64,000 nucleotides of DNA from Rhodanobacter glycinis (lineage in GTDB: Bacteria; Pseudomonadota; Gammaproteobacteria; Xanthomonadales; Rhodanobacteraceae), in assembly GCF_006438785.1 (NCBI RefSeq), contig NZ_RCZB01000001.1:507912-571911 (forward strand). Reading direction: 5' to 3'. Within the stretch, counting starts at the first letter, position 1; each line of letters starts with the position of its first letter. This document shows, one piece after another, positions 37,373 through 46,804 of the stretch. The notes under the pieces are model-generated. The model had not been told where the DNA came from and did no database searches. It was given only the letters and a program-made list of their open reading frames with translations. The position numbers were made by a program, and so were the translations under genes.

Positions 37373-38002
37373 ATGTCCGATCGCGCTCGAATCAGAATCC
37401 TAAGCGTCGAGGATCATCCCGTATTCCGCGAGGGGCTGCGATTCATCATCGGCTCCCAGGCGGACATGGAGCTCGTGGCAGAAGCGTCCAATTCGGACGA
37501 GGCCATCGCCGAATTCCAGCGCGTTAATCCGGACGTGATCTTGATGGACGTACGTCTACCGGGGGCAAGCGGCACGGAAACACTTATGGAGCTTCGCAAG
37601 CTCTCTCCCGGCGCGCGCGTGATCATGCTGACGACCTCGGACAGCGAAGGCGATATCCACCACGCTCTCAAGGCGGGCGCGGTCGCGTACATGCTCAAGA
37701 GCATGCCAAAGGACGATCTGCTCAATGTCATTCGAGCCGTTCATAGCGGCAAGAAGCACTTTCCAGCGGAAGTCGCGATCCGGCTCGCCGGATACTTCGC
37801 CGACGACGAGCTGACCCGACGCGAGATCCAGGTTCTCGAACTGATTCGCGATGGAAGCCGCAACAAAGAAATCGCCGACTGTCTGTCGATTTCGGAGACG
37901 ACGGTCAACTTCCACATCAGGAATATCGTCGACAAGTTGCAAGCCAAGGACCGGACGCACGCCGTCATTGTCGCGTTACGGCGCGGACTGCTGGCGATAT
38001 AG
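37373..38002 (+). CDS. NarL/FixJ-type response regulator (sensor module 1)
   Basis: 209 residues. The receiver domain has Asp13/14-type acidic residues (VEDHPVF), phospho-acceptor Asp59 (LMDVRLPG) and the Lys at AYMLKS. The C-terminal LuxR helix-turn-helix has LTRREIQVLELIRDGSRNKEIADCL and TVNFHIRNIVDKL. It should bind DNA when phosphorylated, with the kinase encoded 148 bp downstream as the obvious partner. The frame is open to 37268; MSDRARIR at 37373 fits family starts. Confidence 0.9.
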   Translation: MSDRARIRILSVEDHPVFREGLRFIIGSQADMELVAEASNSDEAIAEFQRVNPDVILMDVRLPGASGTETLMELRKLSPGARVIMLTTSDSEGDIHHALKAGAVAYMLKSMPKDDLLNVIRAVHSGKKHFPAEVAIRLAGYFADDELTRREIQVLELIRDGSRNKEIADCLSISETTVNFHIRNIVDKLQAKDRTHAVIVALRRGLLAI

Positions 38003-38150
38003 GCCGCCGTGGACTGTAGAAAACTGCAGTAAGCCAGCTAGGGGATCGCTTGGTGCTCGGACGCGTGCACGATCAGTATCGTTGGATACCGCCAAGGTAC
38101 TTGGTGGAACGCGAAGGACGCTCTGAATCCAGTCTGATTTCGAGACCCAC

Positions 38151-41100
38151 ATGACATTGCTCAGTGCGCGAGCCATTGGACTTTTCACCAGGATCCTGGT
38201 GGCTATTGCCGTTATCGTGCTTTCGCCCACGGCGTTGGCAGTCGATCCTGCACGACAGATCTCCCAATACGGCCATGCCGCGTGGCGATCGCAGGATGGC
38301 TATCTGCCCGGCATGCCCATGGCAATGGCTCAGGGCCCCGATGGGTACCTGTGGATCGGCACGTTGAACGGTCTGGTCCGCTTCGATGGCGTGCGGTTCA
38401 GTCGCTGGTCCGCGCCTATAGGGGAGCACCTCCCCTCCGATGCCATCACCCGCCTGTTGGCCACGTCGGACGGCAGCCTCTGGATAGGCACGCAGCAGGG
38501 GCTGAATCGATGGAAAGACGACAAGTTGCGCAACTATCAGCAGACTCCCGGTGGCGCGATCCTGTCGATCACTGAGGATCGCGAGCATGCGGTCTGGATC
38601 ACGCGGACTGAGCGGACGGGTTCCGGCGAATACGTATGCCGTGTCTCTGCCGAGGGCGAGTTCAAGTGCTTTGGTGGAGCCGACGGACTCGACTTTCCAG
38701 ATTCCCCGTGTTGCGCACAGGCGTTTTGGCCCGACCGCGCGGGCACCATCTGGATCGGAAGCGACACGACATTGACCGCATGGCGTGACCACGCGTCCAG
38801 TAAGTTCACGCTGCCACTCCATATGGACCACAAGGACATCGGCGTTGCTGCGATTGCAGCGAGGGCAGAGGGCGGACTATGGATCGGGATTGCCCACGCA
38901 GGCGCAGGTCTTGGCCTGGAACAGTTCAGCGACGGCAAATTCACTCCCTTCATCAGCCAGGGATTCGATTCCAGCACGCTGCAAGTATCGGCCATGTTGC
39001 TGGATCGACAAGGCGCCCTGTGGATCGGAACCTATGGGCAGGGGTTGTATCGCATCTACCACGGCGCCATCGATCAATTCCGGTCAACCGACGGTCTGTC
39101 CAACGATCGAGTCAACGCCATCTTCGAGGACATCGAGGGCAACATATGGATAGCGACGACGAAGGGCATCGATCAACTGCGTGATCTGCGAGTCACTACG
39201 TTCGCAAAGAAGCAAGGCTTGTCGAGCGATTCCGTGTCAACTATCGCCACGGCTCGTGACGGATCGATCTGGATTGGCAGCGCTGGCCTCGACGTCTTGC
39301 GCGACGGAAAAATCACGTCGATAACGAAGGCCAACGGACTGCCCGGAAACCAGGTGACCGACCTGCTCGAAGATCACGCCGGGCGCATGTGGGTCGGCGT
39401 CGACCATACGCTGTCTATCGTCGACCACGACAAGTTCCTCCCGGTTCGCGCCAAGAATGGTACGAACGACATCGCCTTCATCGGCTCGCTGGCCGAAGAT
39501 GCGCAGCATGACGTCTTGGCGCGCTCACTGAAGATGCTGTTCCGGATGCGCGACAATGCCGTGATCGACGAATATCCGCTCGGTCCGCAGTTGGAGGGCC
39601 GGCAAATCGTTGCGGATCCGCACTCAGGAATCTGGCTCGGATTGCGAACGGGAGACCTGGCGAGGTTTCGCGACGGCAAAGCCCAGACGATCGCATTTCC
39701 GAAGCCACCCGGCGCGAGCGTCAACGGCTTTGTCGAACATATGGCAACCACGCCCGATGGCGCGGTGTTCGGCGCGACGGCGAACGGGATCGTTGCGTGG
39801 AGGGGCGGAAAGGCGCAAGCGCTCACCTCGGCGAACGGTTTGCCTTGCAACCATGCCCATGCGCCCCTTGGCGACAAGAACGGCGATCTATGGTTGTTCA
39901 TGCAATGCGGGCTCGTGGAGATACCACGTTCCGAGATCGAGCGCTGGTGGGCCAGCCCGCATGCGCGCCTGCAGCTTCGCGTTTTCGACGGACTCGATGG
40001 CGTCGATCCGGGCTGGGCACCGTTCAGTGCCGCGGCGATGTCTCCCGATGGACGGTTGTGGTTTGCGAGCGGCCACAGCGCCCAGATGATCGACCCCGCA
40101 ATGGCCACGGCGAACCGGGCTGCGCCACCCGTGCACATCGAGTCGCTTGTTGCCGATCGGGTCGGTTATGCAATCAAAGATGGCGTGCAACTGCCGCCGC
40201 TGGTCAGGGACGTGCACATCGATTACACCGCCACGAGCTTCGGTATTCCGCAACGTGTGCGGTTTCGCTACAGGCTGGAGGGTCGGGATAAGGACTGGCA
40301 GGAGCCGGTAGCCCGTCGTCAGGCTTTCTATACGGATCTGCCGCCGGGAAACTATCGGTTCACCGTCATCGCGAGCAACGACGGCGACGTATGGAATGAG
40401 CACGGCGATTCGATCTGGTTCCGCATCAGATCTGCCTGGTACCAGACCATGACCTTTCGCGTTGTGGCGTTTCTACTCTGCCTGCTCATCGTCTGGCTTC
40501 TGTTCCACTGGAGAATGCGCCGCCTCTCCGCGGCGATGAGTGCGCGCTTCGACGAGAGACTGGCTGAACGATTGCGTATCGCACGCGAGCTTCATGACAC
40601 GCTGCTGCAGACGGTGCAGGCCGGCAAGCTCGTTGCCGATGACGCGCTCGATACCAACGCGGACGATGAACGTCGCAGGCATGCCCTCGAGCGAATCTCG
40701 TCCTGGCTCGGCGAGGCGATCCGCGAAGGCCGGTCAGCGCTGAACGCGTTGCGCCGATCGACTGTGCTCAGCAACGATCTCGCCGAGGGCTTGCAGCAGG
40801 CAGCCGAAGAATGCGCGGGTGAACGTGGCATGGTCATTCGCGTTTCCGTCGTGGGCCGCACGCGCGAGATGCACCCGATCGTGCGCGACGAGATCTACCG
40901 CATCGGTTACGAAGCGATCCGCAACGCCGCGTCGCATTCACACGGCCGGACGCTCGAAGTCGAGTTGACCTATACGCACGATCTGAGTCTGAGAGTGAAG
41001 GACGACGGCATCGGCATCAATGCGTCCGAAGTTGAGCAAGGAAAACCAGGACACTTCGGATTACAGGGGATGACGGAACGCGCACAGAGGGTTGGGGCCA

Positions 41101-41177
41101 CGCTCAGCGTTACCCAGCTCGCAACGGGTGGAACCGAGGTCCGCCTTCACGTTCCCGGACGAACCATATTCCGCTAG
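38151..41177 (+). CDS. Sensor histidine kinase with beta-propeller sensor (sensor module 1)
   Basis: 1008 residues. A signal/anchor segment (about 10-28) leads to a large periplasmic region of repeated propeller blades (many GxLWIGT/GNIWIATxxG units, residues ~45-650), then a Y_Y_Y domain (FRYRLEGRDKDWQEP to FRIRSAWYQT). One membrane segment (~768-788) precedes a HisKA_3 dimerisation domain with His815 (ARELHDTLLQT) and a HATPase domain (VKDDGIGIN). Such kinases often sense carbohydrates or other envelope ligands. It pairs with the regulator just upstream. Confidence 0.92.
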   Translation: MTLLSARAIGLFTRILVAIAVIVLSPTALAVDPARQISQYGHAAWRSQDGYLPGMPMAMAQGPDGYLWIGTLNGLVRFDGVRFSRWSAPIGEHLPSDAITRLLATSDGSLWIGTQQGLNRWKDDKLRNYQQTPGGAILSITEDREHAVWITRTERTGSGEYVCRVSAEGEFKCFGGADGLDFPDSPCCAQAFWPDRAGTIWIGSDTTLTAWRDHASSKFTLPLHMDHKDIGVAAIAARAEGGLWIGIAHAGAGLGLEQFSDGKFTPFISQGFDSSTLQVSAMLLDRQGALWIGTYGQGLYRIYHGAIDQFRSTDGLSNDRVNAIFEDIEGNIWIATTKGIDQLRDLRVTTFAKKQGLSSDSVSTIATARDGSIWIGSAGLDVLRDGKITSITKANGLPGNQVTDLLEDHAGRMWVGVDHTLSIVDHDKFLPVRAKNGTNDIAFIGSLAEDAQHDVLARSLKMLFRMRDNAVIDEYPLGPQLEGRQIVADPHSGIWLGLRTGDLARFRDGKAQTIAFPKPPGASVNGFVEHMATTPDGAVFGATANGIVAWRGGKAQALTSANGLPCNHAHAPLGDKNGDLWLFMQCGLVEIPRSEIERWWASPHARLQLRVFDGLDGVDPGWAPFSAAAMSPDGRLWFASGHSAQMIDPAMATANRAAPPVHIESLVADRVGYAIKDGVQLPPLVRDVHIDYTATSFGIPQRVRFRYRLEGRDKDWQEPVARRQAFYTDLPPGNYRFTVIASNDGDVWNEHGDSIWFRIRSAWYQTMTFRVVAFLLCLLIVWLLFHWRMRRLSAAMSARFDERLAERLRIARELHDTLLQTVQAGKLVADDALDTNADDERRRHALERISSWLGEAIREGRSALNALRRSTVLSNDLAEGLQQAAEECAGERGMVIRVSVVGRTREMHPIVRDEIYRIGYEAIRNAASHSHGRTLEVELTYTHDLSLRVKDDGIGINASEVEQGKPGHFGLQGMTERAQRVGATLSVTQLATGGTEVRLHVPGRTIFR

Positions 41178-41511
41178 AGCTGTACCGCAGATTCACGGTT
41201 CCACGAACGGTTACCTTGAGAGCGGATGCGCAATGCCGTCCGAATGATCGTCATCGCCAGTGACGGCGGCTAACTTGCTGTATTGATGACTCGCCTCCAA
41301 GGAGGGTCGCCTCGAACGACCTGTAGAAGAATGCAGGTCTTCTACTACTACTAACAACGTGTGGCAGTGGGCGAAACATGCGTAGCTTCATTCAGACGGA
41401 AAGTCTGGCTGTTTTGCGCAGACTACCCGGGCTCTTTTCATGGGCCACGCGTGGACAACGCAACAGCGCCGTTGCTCACACACTCATTGTCGCGCTGTAG
41501 GAGCTTCGCAT
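41178..41511. other. Intergenic region with no recognised feature
   Basis: 334 bp between the kinase and the secreted hydrolase gene. No open frame with family resemblance and no clear terminator was found. It must hold the hydrolase promoter, possibly the target of the upstream regulator. Confidence 0.5.
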
Positions 41512-42288
41512 ATGAACATCAGTAAATTCCTGGCGGCTGCCGCTGTTGGCGGCATGATGTTAACGGCCGGTGGGTCGGCTTTCGCCGGCGACGCGCGGCC
41601 CTCGGTCGTATTGGTCCACGGTGGTTTCGTCGACGGTTCGGGCTGGGAGAGTGTCTACGATATCCTCACTCACGATGGCTACAAAGTCAGCATCGTCCAG
41701 AACTCGACCAGCTCGCTGGCCGATGACGTGGCGTTTACCAAGCGCGTGCTCGAGCAGCAGGCAGGTCCGGTGGTGCTCGTGGGTCACTCCTACGGTGGCG
41801 CCGTTATCACCGAAGCCGGTAACGCCGATAACGTGAAGGCGCTGGTCTACATCACGGCCTTCGCTCCCGATGCCGGCGAATCAGTGCAAACGTTGATCTC
41901 GCACCCGGTTCCGGGCGCGCCAGCCCCACCGATCCTCGCCCCTCGGGACGGCTGGTTGCTGCTGGATAACGCCAAGTTCTCCGCTGCGTTCGCCAGCGAC
42001 CTGCCGCCCAAGAAAGCACGGTTCATGGCGGACTCTCAGGTTCCTTGGAATGTGGCGGCCCTCGGGGGCACCATCTCCACGCCAGCATGGAAATCCAAAC
42101 CGACCTTCTATCTGGTGGTTGATGGCGATCACATGATTCCGGTGGAGGCACAGCGTGCCATGGCGAAGCGTGCAAGCGCGACGGTCATGAATACCAAGGG
42201 CAGTCACGCGATTTACGTGTCGAATCCGAAGGTCGTCGCGGCGTTGATTGAACAAGCCGCGAAGGGCGTGGCTACAACATCCAAGTAG
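41512..42288 (+). CDS. Secreted alpha/beta hydrolase (sensor module 1)
   Basis: 258 residues with a signal peptide (FLAAAAVGGMMLTAGGSAFAG). The fold has VVLVHGGFVDGSGW, nucleophile motif GHSYGGA, acid Asp in YLVVDGDHMIP and His near KGSHAIYVS. It resembles the plant-methylesterase-like/salicylate-esterase branch common near such regulators. AGGAG precedes the ATG at 41512. It lies downstream of sensor module 1 and is a plausible output gene; a cytosolic paralogue accompanies module 2 (50874-51578). Confidence 0.87.
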   Translation: MNISKFLAAAAVGGMMLTAGGSAFAGDARPSVVLVHGGFVDGSGWESVYDILTHDGYKVSIVQNSTSSLADDVAFTKRVLEQQAGPVVLVGHSYGGAVITEAGNADNVKALVYITAFAPDAGESVQTLISHPVPGAPAPPILAPRDGWLLLDNAKFSAAFASDLPPKKARFMADSQVPWNVAALGGTISTPAWKSKPTFYLVVDGDHMIPVEAQRAMAKRASATVMNTKGSHAIYVSNPKVVAALIEQAAKGVATTSK

Positions 42289-42697
42289 GCGCCGAATGCG
42301 TGAAGCAGAAGGTTCCGCAAGGGGCCTTCTCTTTAAGCAAGCATCGTTGACACGGCCCGACCGATTGCGGATTCCGGTGTCGACTCCCCGACTGGGATCG
42401 TCCCAACCCAGTTCGAATCGTGTCGTCAATCATCGACGCTAGGAACGGCTCATTCGGATGGCGGTTTCTGCCGGTTGGCGTCGGCAGAGACTAGTCATAC
42501 TGGCCGACTTTCGAGTGGAATATGCACAAGCCGTCGTCGTTTCGCGACGCGGCTTGGTTCAGGCGTTTGCACATTTTCTAGTGCCCACTTCTGTGCGTCA
42601 GGTGCGCAGCGCAGCGGCCCAAACGCAACGGTTGACACCATCCAACGGCAATAGCAGACTCCATCTCAAGGAGCGTCGAAACTCCCCAAACAGCGGT
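42289..42697. other. Intergenic region with no recognised gene
   Basis: 409 bp between the secreted hydrolase gene and the structured leader. An open frame at 42458-42805 runs through it, but its codon use is poor and it crosses the leader hairpins. The promoter for the leader is expected here. Confidence 0.5.
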
Positions 42698-42870
42698 ACC
42701 CACCTCCGACAAACTGGTGGGTTTTTTGTGCCTGCATCTGTGGGTGCAACCGACGCGAAGCCTGCGTCGGGAGGGCGGCGAATACAACACCCGCAAGGGA
42801 AATAAGCCCGCCGACTGTTTGCGGTTTCGAACCTCCCGACACCCCGTCCGTCGTCATGCCGTGGACGGGC
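42698..42870 (+). promoter_or_regulatory. Structured mRNA leader with terminator-like hairpin, candidate cis-regulatory RNA
   Basis: A 7-bp hairpin ACCCACC/GGTGGGT (42698-42704 with 42716-42722) is followed by six T, like an intrinsic terminator. CCGACGC/GCGTCGG (42750-42756 with 42764-42770) forms the next stem. The overlapping GTCGGGAGG (42766-42774) can instead pair perfectly with CCTCCCGAC (42832-42840), enclosing CCGCAA/TTGCGG (42791-42796 with 42819-42824). A last 7-bp stem CCCGTCC/GGACGGG (42843-42849 with 42863-42869) ends just before the ribosome site GAGGAGG of the XAC0095-family gene. The two middle stems exclude each other, as in attenuators. Confidence 0.55.
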
Positions 42871-42895
42871 ATTTCATGGAAATGAGGAGGCGACC

Positions 42896-43567
42896 ATGTC
42901 GACGTTCGATTCGAATGATCTGGGAACGACGGGCTATTTCCTGCCGGAGGACAGCCAGCTGCGGCTGAAGCAGCTACGCGAGTACGTGGGGTTCCTGACC
43001 AATCTGGCGCGACCGCGCAGGCCGGATGAGGATCAGGAGTGGTATGCGGAGATTCGCCCGGGTGAGGTGGCGATCTGCATGGAGTTGTTGGAGGAGCAGA
43101 TCGGGCAAGTGCTGGACGACCTCTCGTGGCCGGCCGAGCGTCGCGATCGGACGGCAGCCTGCGAGGCCGCTGCGCAAGCGGAGGCTTGCACGGAAGCCGC
43201 GGAACCGGACGCCGCCGAGCCGGTGATGGATGAGGCCGGCAACCGCTTCCTCTTCGGCGTCACCCTGGATCAGTTCGACGAGATCAACCTGCTGCTGAGC
43301 AGCCTCCGGGCCCTTGGCAATGTGGTGACCTGCAGCGATCACGCCGAGCTATCCGACGTCACGCTGTCGATCATGGGGGATGCCATCGTCCGCGACACCG
43401 AGAAGCTGCGCGACATCAACAGAGACGTGAATGCGCAGCGGCTTGAGTCGCCGCACGGCACAAAACCCGGCGTGCGCGAGGAGTGGGCCACTTACCTCGC
43501 GCTCCCCGCGCGTTTGCCCTCGGGTTGCGAGTCGTACGCCGTGCGGCAGCATCCAACCTGTCAGTAG
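42896..43567 (+). CDS. XAC0095-family protein
   Basis: 223 residues, acidic. Residues 1-85 (GYFLPEDSQLRLKQLREYVGFLTNLARPR) match the small XAC0095-like proteins known mainly from xanthomonads, function unknown. After an Ala/Glu/Cys-rich linker, a second helical part (about 120-190; FLFGVTLDQFDEINLLLSSLRAL, then MGDAIVRDTEKLRDI) resembles a further copy. The strong ribosome site GAGGAGG is six bases ahead of the ATG. A structured leader precedes it and a terminator follows at 43676. Confidence 0.75.
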   Translation: MSTFDSNDLGTTGYFLPEDSQLRLKQLREYVGFLTNLARPRRPDEDQEWYAEIRPGEVAICMELLEEQIGQVLDDLSWPAERRDRTAACEAAAQAEACTEAAEPDAAEPVMDEAGNRFLFGVTLDQFDEINLLLSSLRALGNVVTCSDHAELSDVTLSIMGDAIVRDTEKLRDINRDVNAQRLESPHGTKPGVREEWATYLALPARLPSGCESYAVRQHPTCQ

Positions 43568-43675
43568 CCGGGAGTCACGGCGATCGCTTGCCAGACCGAA
43601 TAGGGGGCGGGCTCAGTTGGTCGGGCTCAGTTATACGTATCTCGGAAGTGAACCTGGCACCGTGCCTGGACCGAG

Positions 43676-43708
43676 GCCACCCGTTGCCGAAACCGGGTGG
43701 CCCTTTTC
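43676..43708 (+). terminator. Rho-independent terminator after the XAC0095-family gene
   Basis: GCCACCCG (43676-43683) pairs with CGGGTGGC (43694-43701), followed by CCTTTTCTT. It lies 109 bp after the stop codon. Confidence 0.85.
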
Positions 43709-43765
43709 TTGCCGCCCGCGCACCGGCGCTAAGATGACCTAGCACGGGGCGAGGGGAGGCGGGGG

Positions 43766-44065
43766 ATGTGGAAACGGGTGGCCGGTTACGGGGCGCTGCT
43801 GGCGGCGGAAACGCTCGCCCTGCAGCGGCTTGACTACCAGCGCCTGGTGCGGATGCATTCGGGCGACGTCTACCTGTTTCTGGTCGCGGCGGCGACGCGA
43901 GGGCGGTGCGCGAAATCATCCGCCAGGTGGAATCGCAGAGGCTCGGCCAGGCGCGCGGTGCGCAAACCGGCGTGGGCGAAGAGCGGGCCGTCTATCATGC
44001 CGGGCCAGCGCTTTTGCCTGTTGCAGAACGCCAGCTTGTGGACGAATCATTGCCAGCGCAGCTGA
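43766..44065 (+). pseudogene. Decayed membrane-anchored regulator remnant
   Basis: The first ~38 codons (WKRVAGYGALLAAETLALQRLDYQRLV...SGDVYLFLVAA) look like the two-helix membrane N-terminus of small LuxR-type regulators seen in xanthomonads. The frame then becomes Arg-rich and meaningless, and another frame reads VREIIRQVESQRLGQARGAQTG to about 44083. No helix-turn-helix remains. Family assignment is from memory and tentative. Confidence 0.45.
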
Positions 44066-44119
44066 CCAGGTTCGCCGCATAACTTGATCGGCCTCGCCAA
44101 CCGGCTGACGACCCGACCG

Positions 44120-44212
44120 AAGGTCGCTTGTCGACCCATTTGAGTCGGTCGCGAACGGCTGCTTTGGGGGAGTACATTTTCCGGAATTGGCGGCAAAATG
44201 CTGGCCGTACCA
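44120..44212 (+). repeat. Dispersed intergenic repeat, copy A
   Basis: About 93 bp similar to 57817-57912. The best-kept core is the 3' half, where GGCGGCAAAAT is followed by CTGG-CGTACCA in both copies and GCTTT-GGGGAGT lies upstream. It falls in a 390-bp stretch with no gene. Confidence 0.6.
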
Positions 44213-44453
44213 CTCAGACCCGACGCGATGGCTGTGCGTCTCGGAGCCTGCCAGCGCGAGCCTCGGGCATGGCGATCATTGCTCAAGTGCGGTCCACAGC
44301 CCGTCATTCATCGATCCAATGGACTCAGGACCTCGCTGACGTTCCTACTGTGGGATAAAACTCCAAATCGCTGTGCTACTCAAACCGGGTGACGTCGGGC
44401 TTGAATGTGACGACAAGCCCGCCTCAAACACGCATGTGAGTTTCGCACGCGAC

Positions 44454-44894
44454 CTACCGTCCTTGCGCTCCGAGTTGGCGGAGAAAACTTCTGTAGTCGG
44501 TCCGCACCCACTCTTCCACGAGCCGATCTTGACTGTCAAACCGGAAGATGTTCGACAGATCCCACGTCACGTGCTGGCCGTTCGGAGGTAAAGCGCCCGC
44601 AGGCGAATGCGTGAATTCGCGAACAAAACGCCCCTCAATCCATGTTTGACAGGCAATATGGCTTCCTTCCGCAACGATGATGCCTCGGCGTATTGATCGG
44701 TCATCAAACGCGGCGCGAATGGACTTGAAATAGTTGGTGAGGTCGGCGTAGTCGGCTTCGTAGCCGTCCGGTCCGTGGAAGCGAAACTGGCTCGTGTCAA
44801 AGTACGAATCCGTCTCGACCTGGTCCTCTCCCGAGATCTCAAGTTCGCCTGCTCTGACAAGTCGGGCTACAAGCTCATCACGTGTTAAGGACAT
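44454..44894 (-). CDS. SnoaL-like / NTF2-fold protein
   Basis: 146 residues, a cone-shaped alpha/beta fold with DSYFDTSQFRFHGPDGYEADY, an ester-cyclase-like core and a C-terminal HVTWDLSNIFRFDSQDRLVEEWVRTDY. Members are small enzymes or binding proteins of varied substrates; none is predicted here. GAGGAAAG precedes the ATG at 44894. The frame is open further upstream to 45197, but that part lies over another remnant. Confidence 0.78.
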   Translation of the reverse strand: MSLTRDELVARLVRAGELEISGEDQVETDSYFDTSQFRFHGPDGYEADYADLTNYFKSIRAAFDDRSIRRGIIVAEGSHIACQTWIEGRFVREFTHSPAGALPPNGQHVTWDLSNIFRFDSQDRLVEEWVRTDYRSFLRQLGAQGR

Positions 44895-44951
44895 TCGTCT
44901 TTCCTCTGCTGAGTAGTGGTGGTGCCAGCGCTCGTGGCGCCTAACGCCTAA

Positions 44952-45107
44952 GCTACGGGGAAAATCAAAGCCACGAATAAGACGTTCGAGGACGATTGGG
45001 TCTTCGCCATCACGGTCCGGGACGGCGGACTGACGAGCATCCGGGAGTACATTGACACACAGGCACTGGCGCGGGCCTCGCAGATGGACGCCTCCGGGCT
45101 GGCGTAG
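44952..45107 (+). pseudogene. C-terminal remnant of a second SnoaL-like gene
   Basis: The plus-strand frame reads FEDDWVFAITVRDGGLTSIREYIDTQALARAS and stops at 45105-45107. This is the usual last third of a SnoaL-like protein. A TAA lies in frame at 44949-44951 and no start codon exists, so the 5' part is lost. It lies head to head with the intact SnoaL-like gene on the other strand. Confidence 0.65.
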
Positions 45108-45214
45108 CGCCGGCCATCTGCGGCCTTCGGGTCCGGGTAGACGGTGAATCAGCCCTGGATCGCCCCCTCGCACACCGCGCGCTCGTCGAATGCCCAACCG
45201 TAAAGGAGATCTCT

Positions 45215-45847
45215 ATGTACGACAAATCCAAGCTATCCGAGTTGATCCGGTTCGCACGAGTCGATGCGGGCTCCATCGTCATCGACGTTTACCCAGGTGA
45301 CGGCGATTGGACGCGCCTCTTCTCCGACGTCGTGGGACCCGAAGGACGGGTCTACAGCTTCGTGCCGACAGAAATTGCCGAATTAAGGCCCGATCAGGTG
45401 GACCGCATGCGGACGCTCGCGAAGGAGTCGGGCCGAGAGAACGTCGAAGCCGTCTCGGCGGACCTCGTGGCGATGCAGGAGGCCACGCCACCAGCGGATG
45501 TCCTGTGGCTGCACCTGTTTTACCACGATCTCTACACCCCGCTGATCCAGGCCAGGGGCGCGACGGCGGCGCTCTTCAATCGAACTGCCTACGAGCGGCT
45601 GAAGCCCGGTGGATCCTACATCATCGTTGACCATGCCGCCGCCGTCGGCGCGGGCACGAGCGACGCCCAGTCGCTGCATCGGATTGAGCCTGCATCCGTT
45701 CGCGAGGAGGTGGAGGCGGCTGGCTTCGTACTGGACGCGGAAAGCACCATACTCGCGAACAAGGACGATACTCACTCGATCAAGGTGTTCGATCCCTCGA
45801 TCAAGGGCGAGACCGATCGCTTCGCCTATCGGTTCGTGAAGCCCTGA
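45215..45847 (+). CDS. Class I SAM-dependent methyltransferase-like protein
   Basis: 210 residues. The SAM-binding region is VIDVYPGDGDWTRLFSDVVGPEGRV, and LKPGGSYIIVDHAA is the usual post-IV motif. The glycine motif DVYPGDG differs slightly from DxGxGxG, with Tyr-Pro in place of the first Gly. The substrate is unknown. AAGGAG precedes the ATG. It stands alone in an area of decayed genes. Confidence 0.78.
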   Translation: MYDKSKLSELIRFARVDAGSIVIDVYPGDGDWTRLFSDVVGPEGRVYSFVPTEIAELRPDQVDRMRTLAKESGRENVEAVSADLVAMQEATPPADVLWLHLFYHDLYTPLIQARGATAALFNRTAYERLKPGGSYIIVDHAAAVGAGTSDAQSLHRIEPASVREEVEAAGFVLDAESTILANKDDTHSIKVFDPSIKGETDRFAYRFVKP

Positions 45848-45998
45848 GAGGTCGCCGAACTTTCGAAACCGGGTCGGAGTCTGAGGTATCCCCACATTTC
45901 CAGGCGTTGGATCAACGACTTGCCGAAGTCGTGGATAGCTAGAAGTGCGCGCATGGCGAAGTCTTCAAGGCGACGAAACCATACGAGGACCGCTGACC

Positions 45999-46145
45999 AT
46001 GCGCGCCAGCCGAGTATTGCAGAAGTGTCTTGCCCGTTCACTGGAACCCATGCATGACGCGCGTTCGCGCGTACTGCTGCGCTCGATCGAGGCGCTGGTG
46101 GCGGGTCGACGATTGACGTTGATGGACGTGGCTCGCGCATCGTGA
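45999..46145 (+). mobile_element. IS4-family transposase N-terminal fragment
   Basis: MRASRVLQKCLARSLEPMH, then RVLLRSIEALVAGRRLTLMDVAR, matches the start of IS4-type transposases. It breaks off at 46145 in a stop codon, without any DDE domain. It abuts the start of the direct repeat at 46203, suggesting that the insertion was involved in the rearrangement. Confidence 0.65.
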
Positions 46146-46465
46146 GCGCGAGCAGATTTATGCCGACACGGCGCGCTGGCTGTTGCGCAGCAAGCGCCCG
46201 GTGACCCGATGGCGAGCCTCATCGATTGGGCGGACCGTTGCTATGGCGATATCCATGCCGCACGCGCCCGCTTTGACGGCACGCCCGATGACGCCCCACG
46301 TCAGGCTTCTTCTGCTCGATCGGAGGTGCCGCCTGTTCACAAGAAGGTGGCGTGAGGCTCGGTTGACGGCAAAAAGGGGTCCGCAAAAAGGGGGCGCAGG
46401 TTCATTTTCCCTCATCAAGCTGGCGGACAAATTCGAAGCGTTCTGCCGCAAGACGGACGCCGTGT

Positions 46466-46771
46466 TTGATGCGAAGCTCGCCAAATTGGCGCCACCTCGA
46501 CCTGCCAGCCTACCGTGGCGATCTGGCCACGATGGATGCGCTGCGTCCGCGCCTGGCGCGGCTGTCCAAGTTGAGCCAGCGCGGCGACGACACCCAGATG
46601 GCGCTGGGCAGCGACCTGATGAGCACTGCGCCGGAGGGTTACGCCGTGCTCAAGGTCACCGGCAAGGGGCAGGGCGTGGACGACCTGCGCAAGATGCTCG
46701 CCACCCGCTTCGCCCGCGGCCCACGCACCCCGTCGACGCCAGTCACCCCGGCCGAACCTGCGGTGGCCTGA
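46466..46771 (+). CDS. Hypothetical protein in direct repeat copy 1
   Basis: 101 residues, not recognised. It is hydrophilic and basic at both ends, with MDALRPRLARLSKLSQRGDD and VLKVTGKGQGVDDLRKMLATRFARGPRTP, ending in a Pro/Thr/Ala-rich tail. The first ~12 codons do not resemble the rest and may belong to a fusion point, so it could itself be a fragment of a longer gene. The copy at 54885-55191 has a frameshift. A terminator follows directly. Confidence 0.5.
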   Translation: MMRSSPNWRHLDLPAYRGDLATMDALRPRLARLSKLSQRGDDTQMALGSDLMSTAPEGYAVLKVTGKGQGVDDLRKMLATRFARGPRTPSTPVTPAEPAVA

Positions 46772-46804
46772 TCGCTGGCTGATCCCGGCAGCACGTCGCA
46801 GGAA

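Noticed and set aside
42458..42805. 115-codon plus-strand frame before the XAC0095-family gene
   Set aside because: It crosses the leader hairpins and has no ribosome site or protein resemblance; the RNA structure explains the region better.
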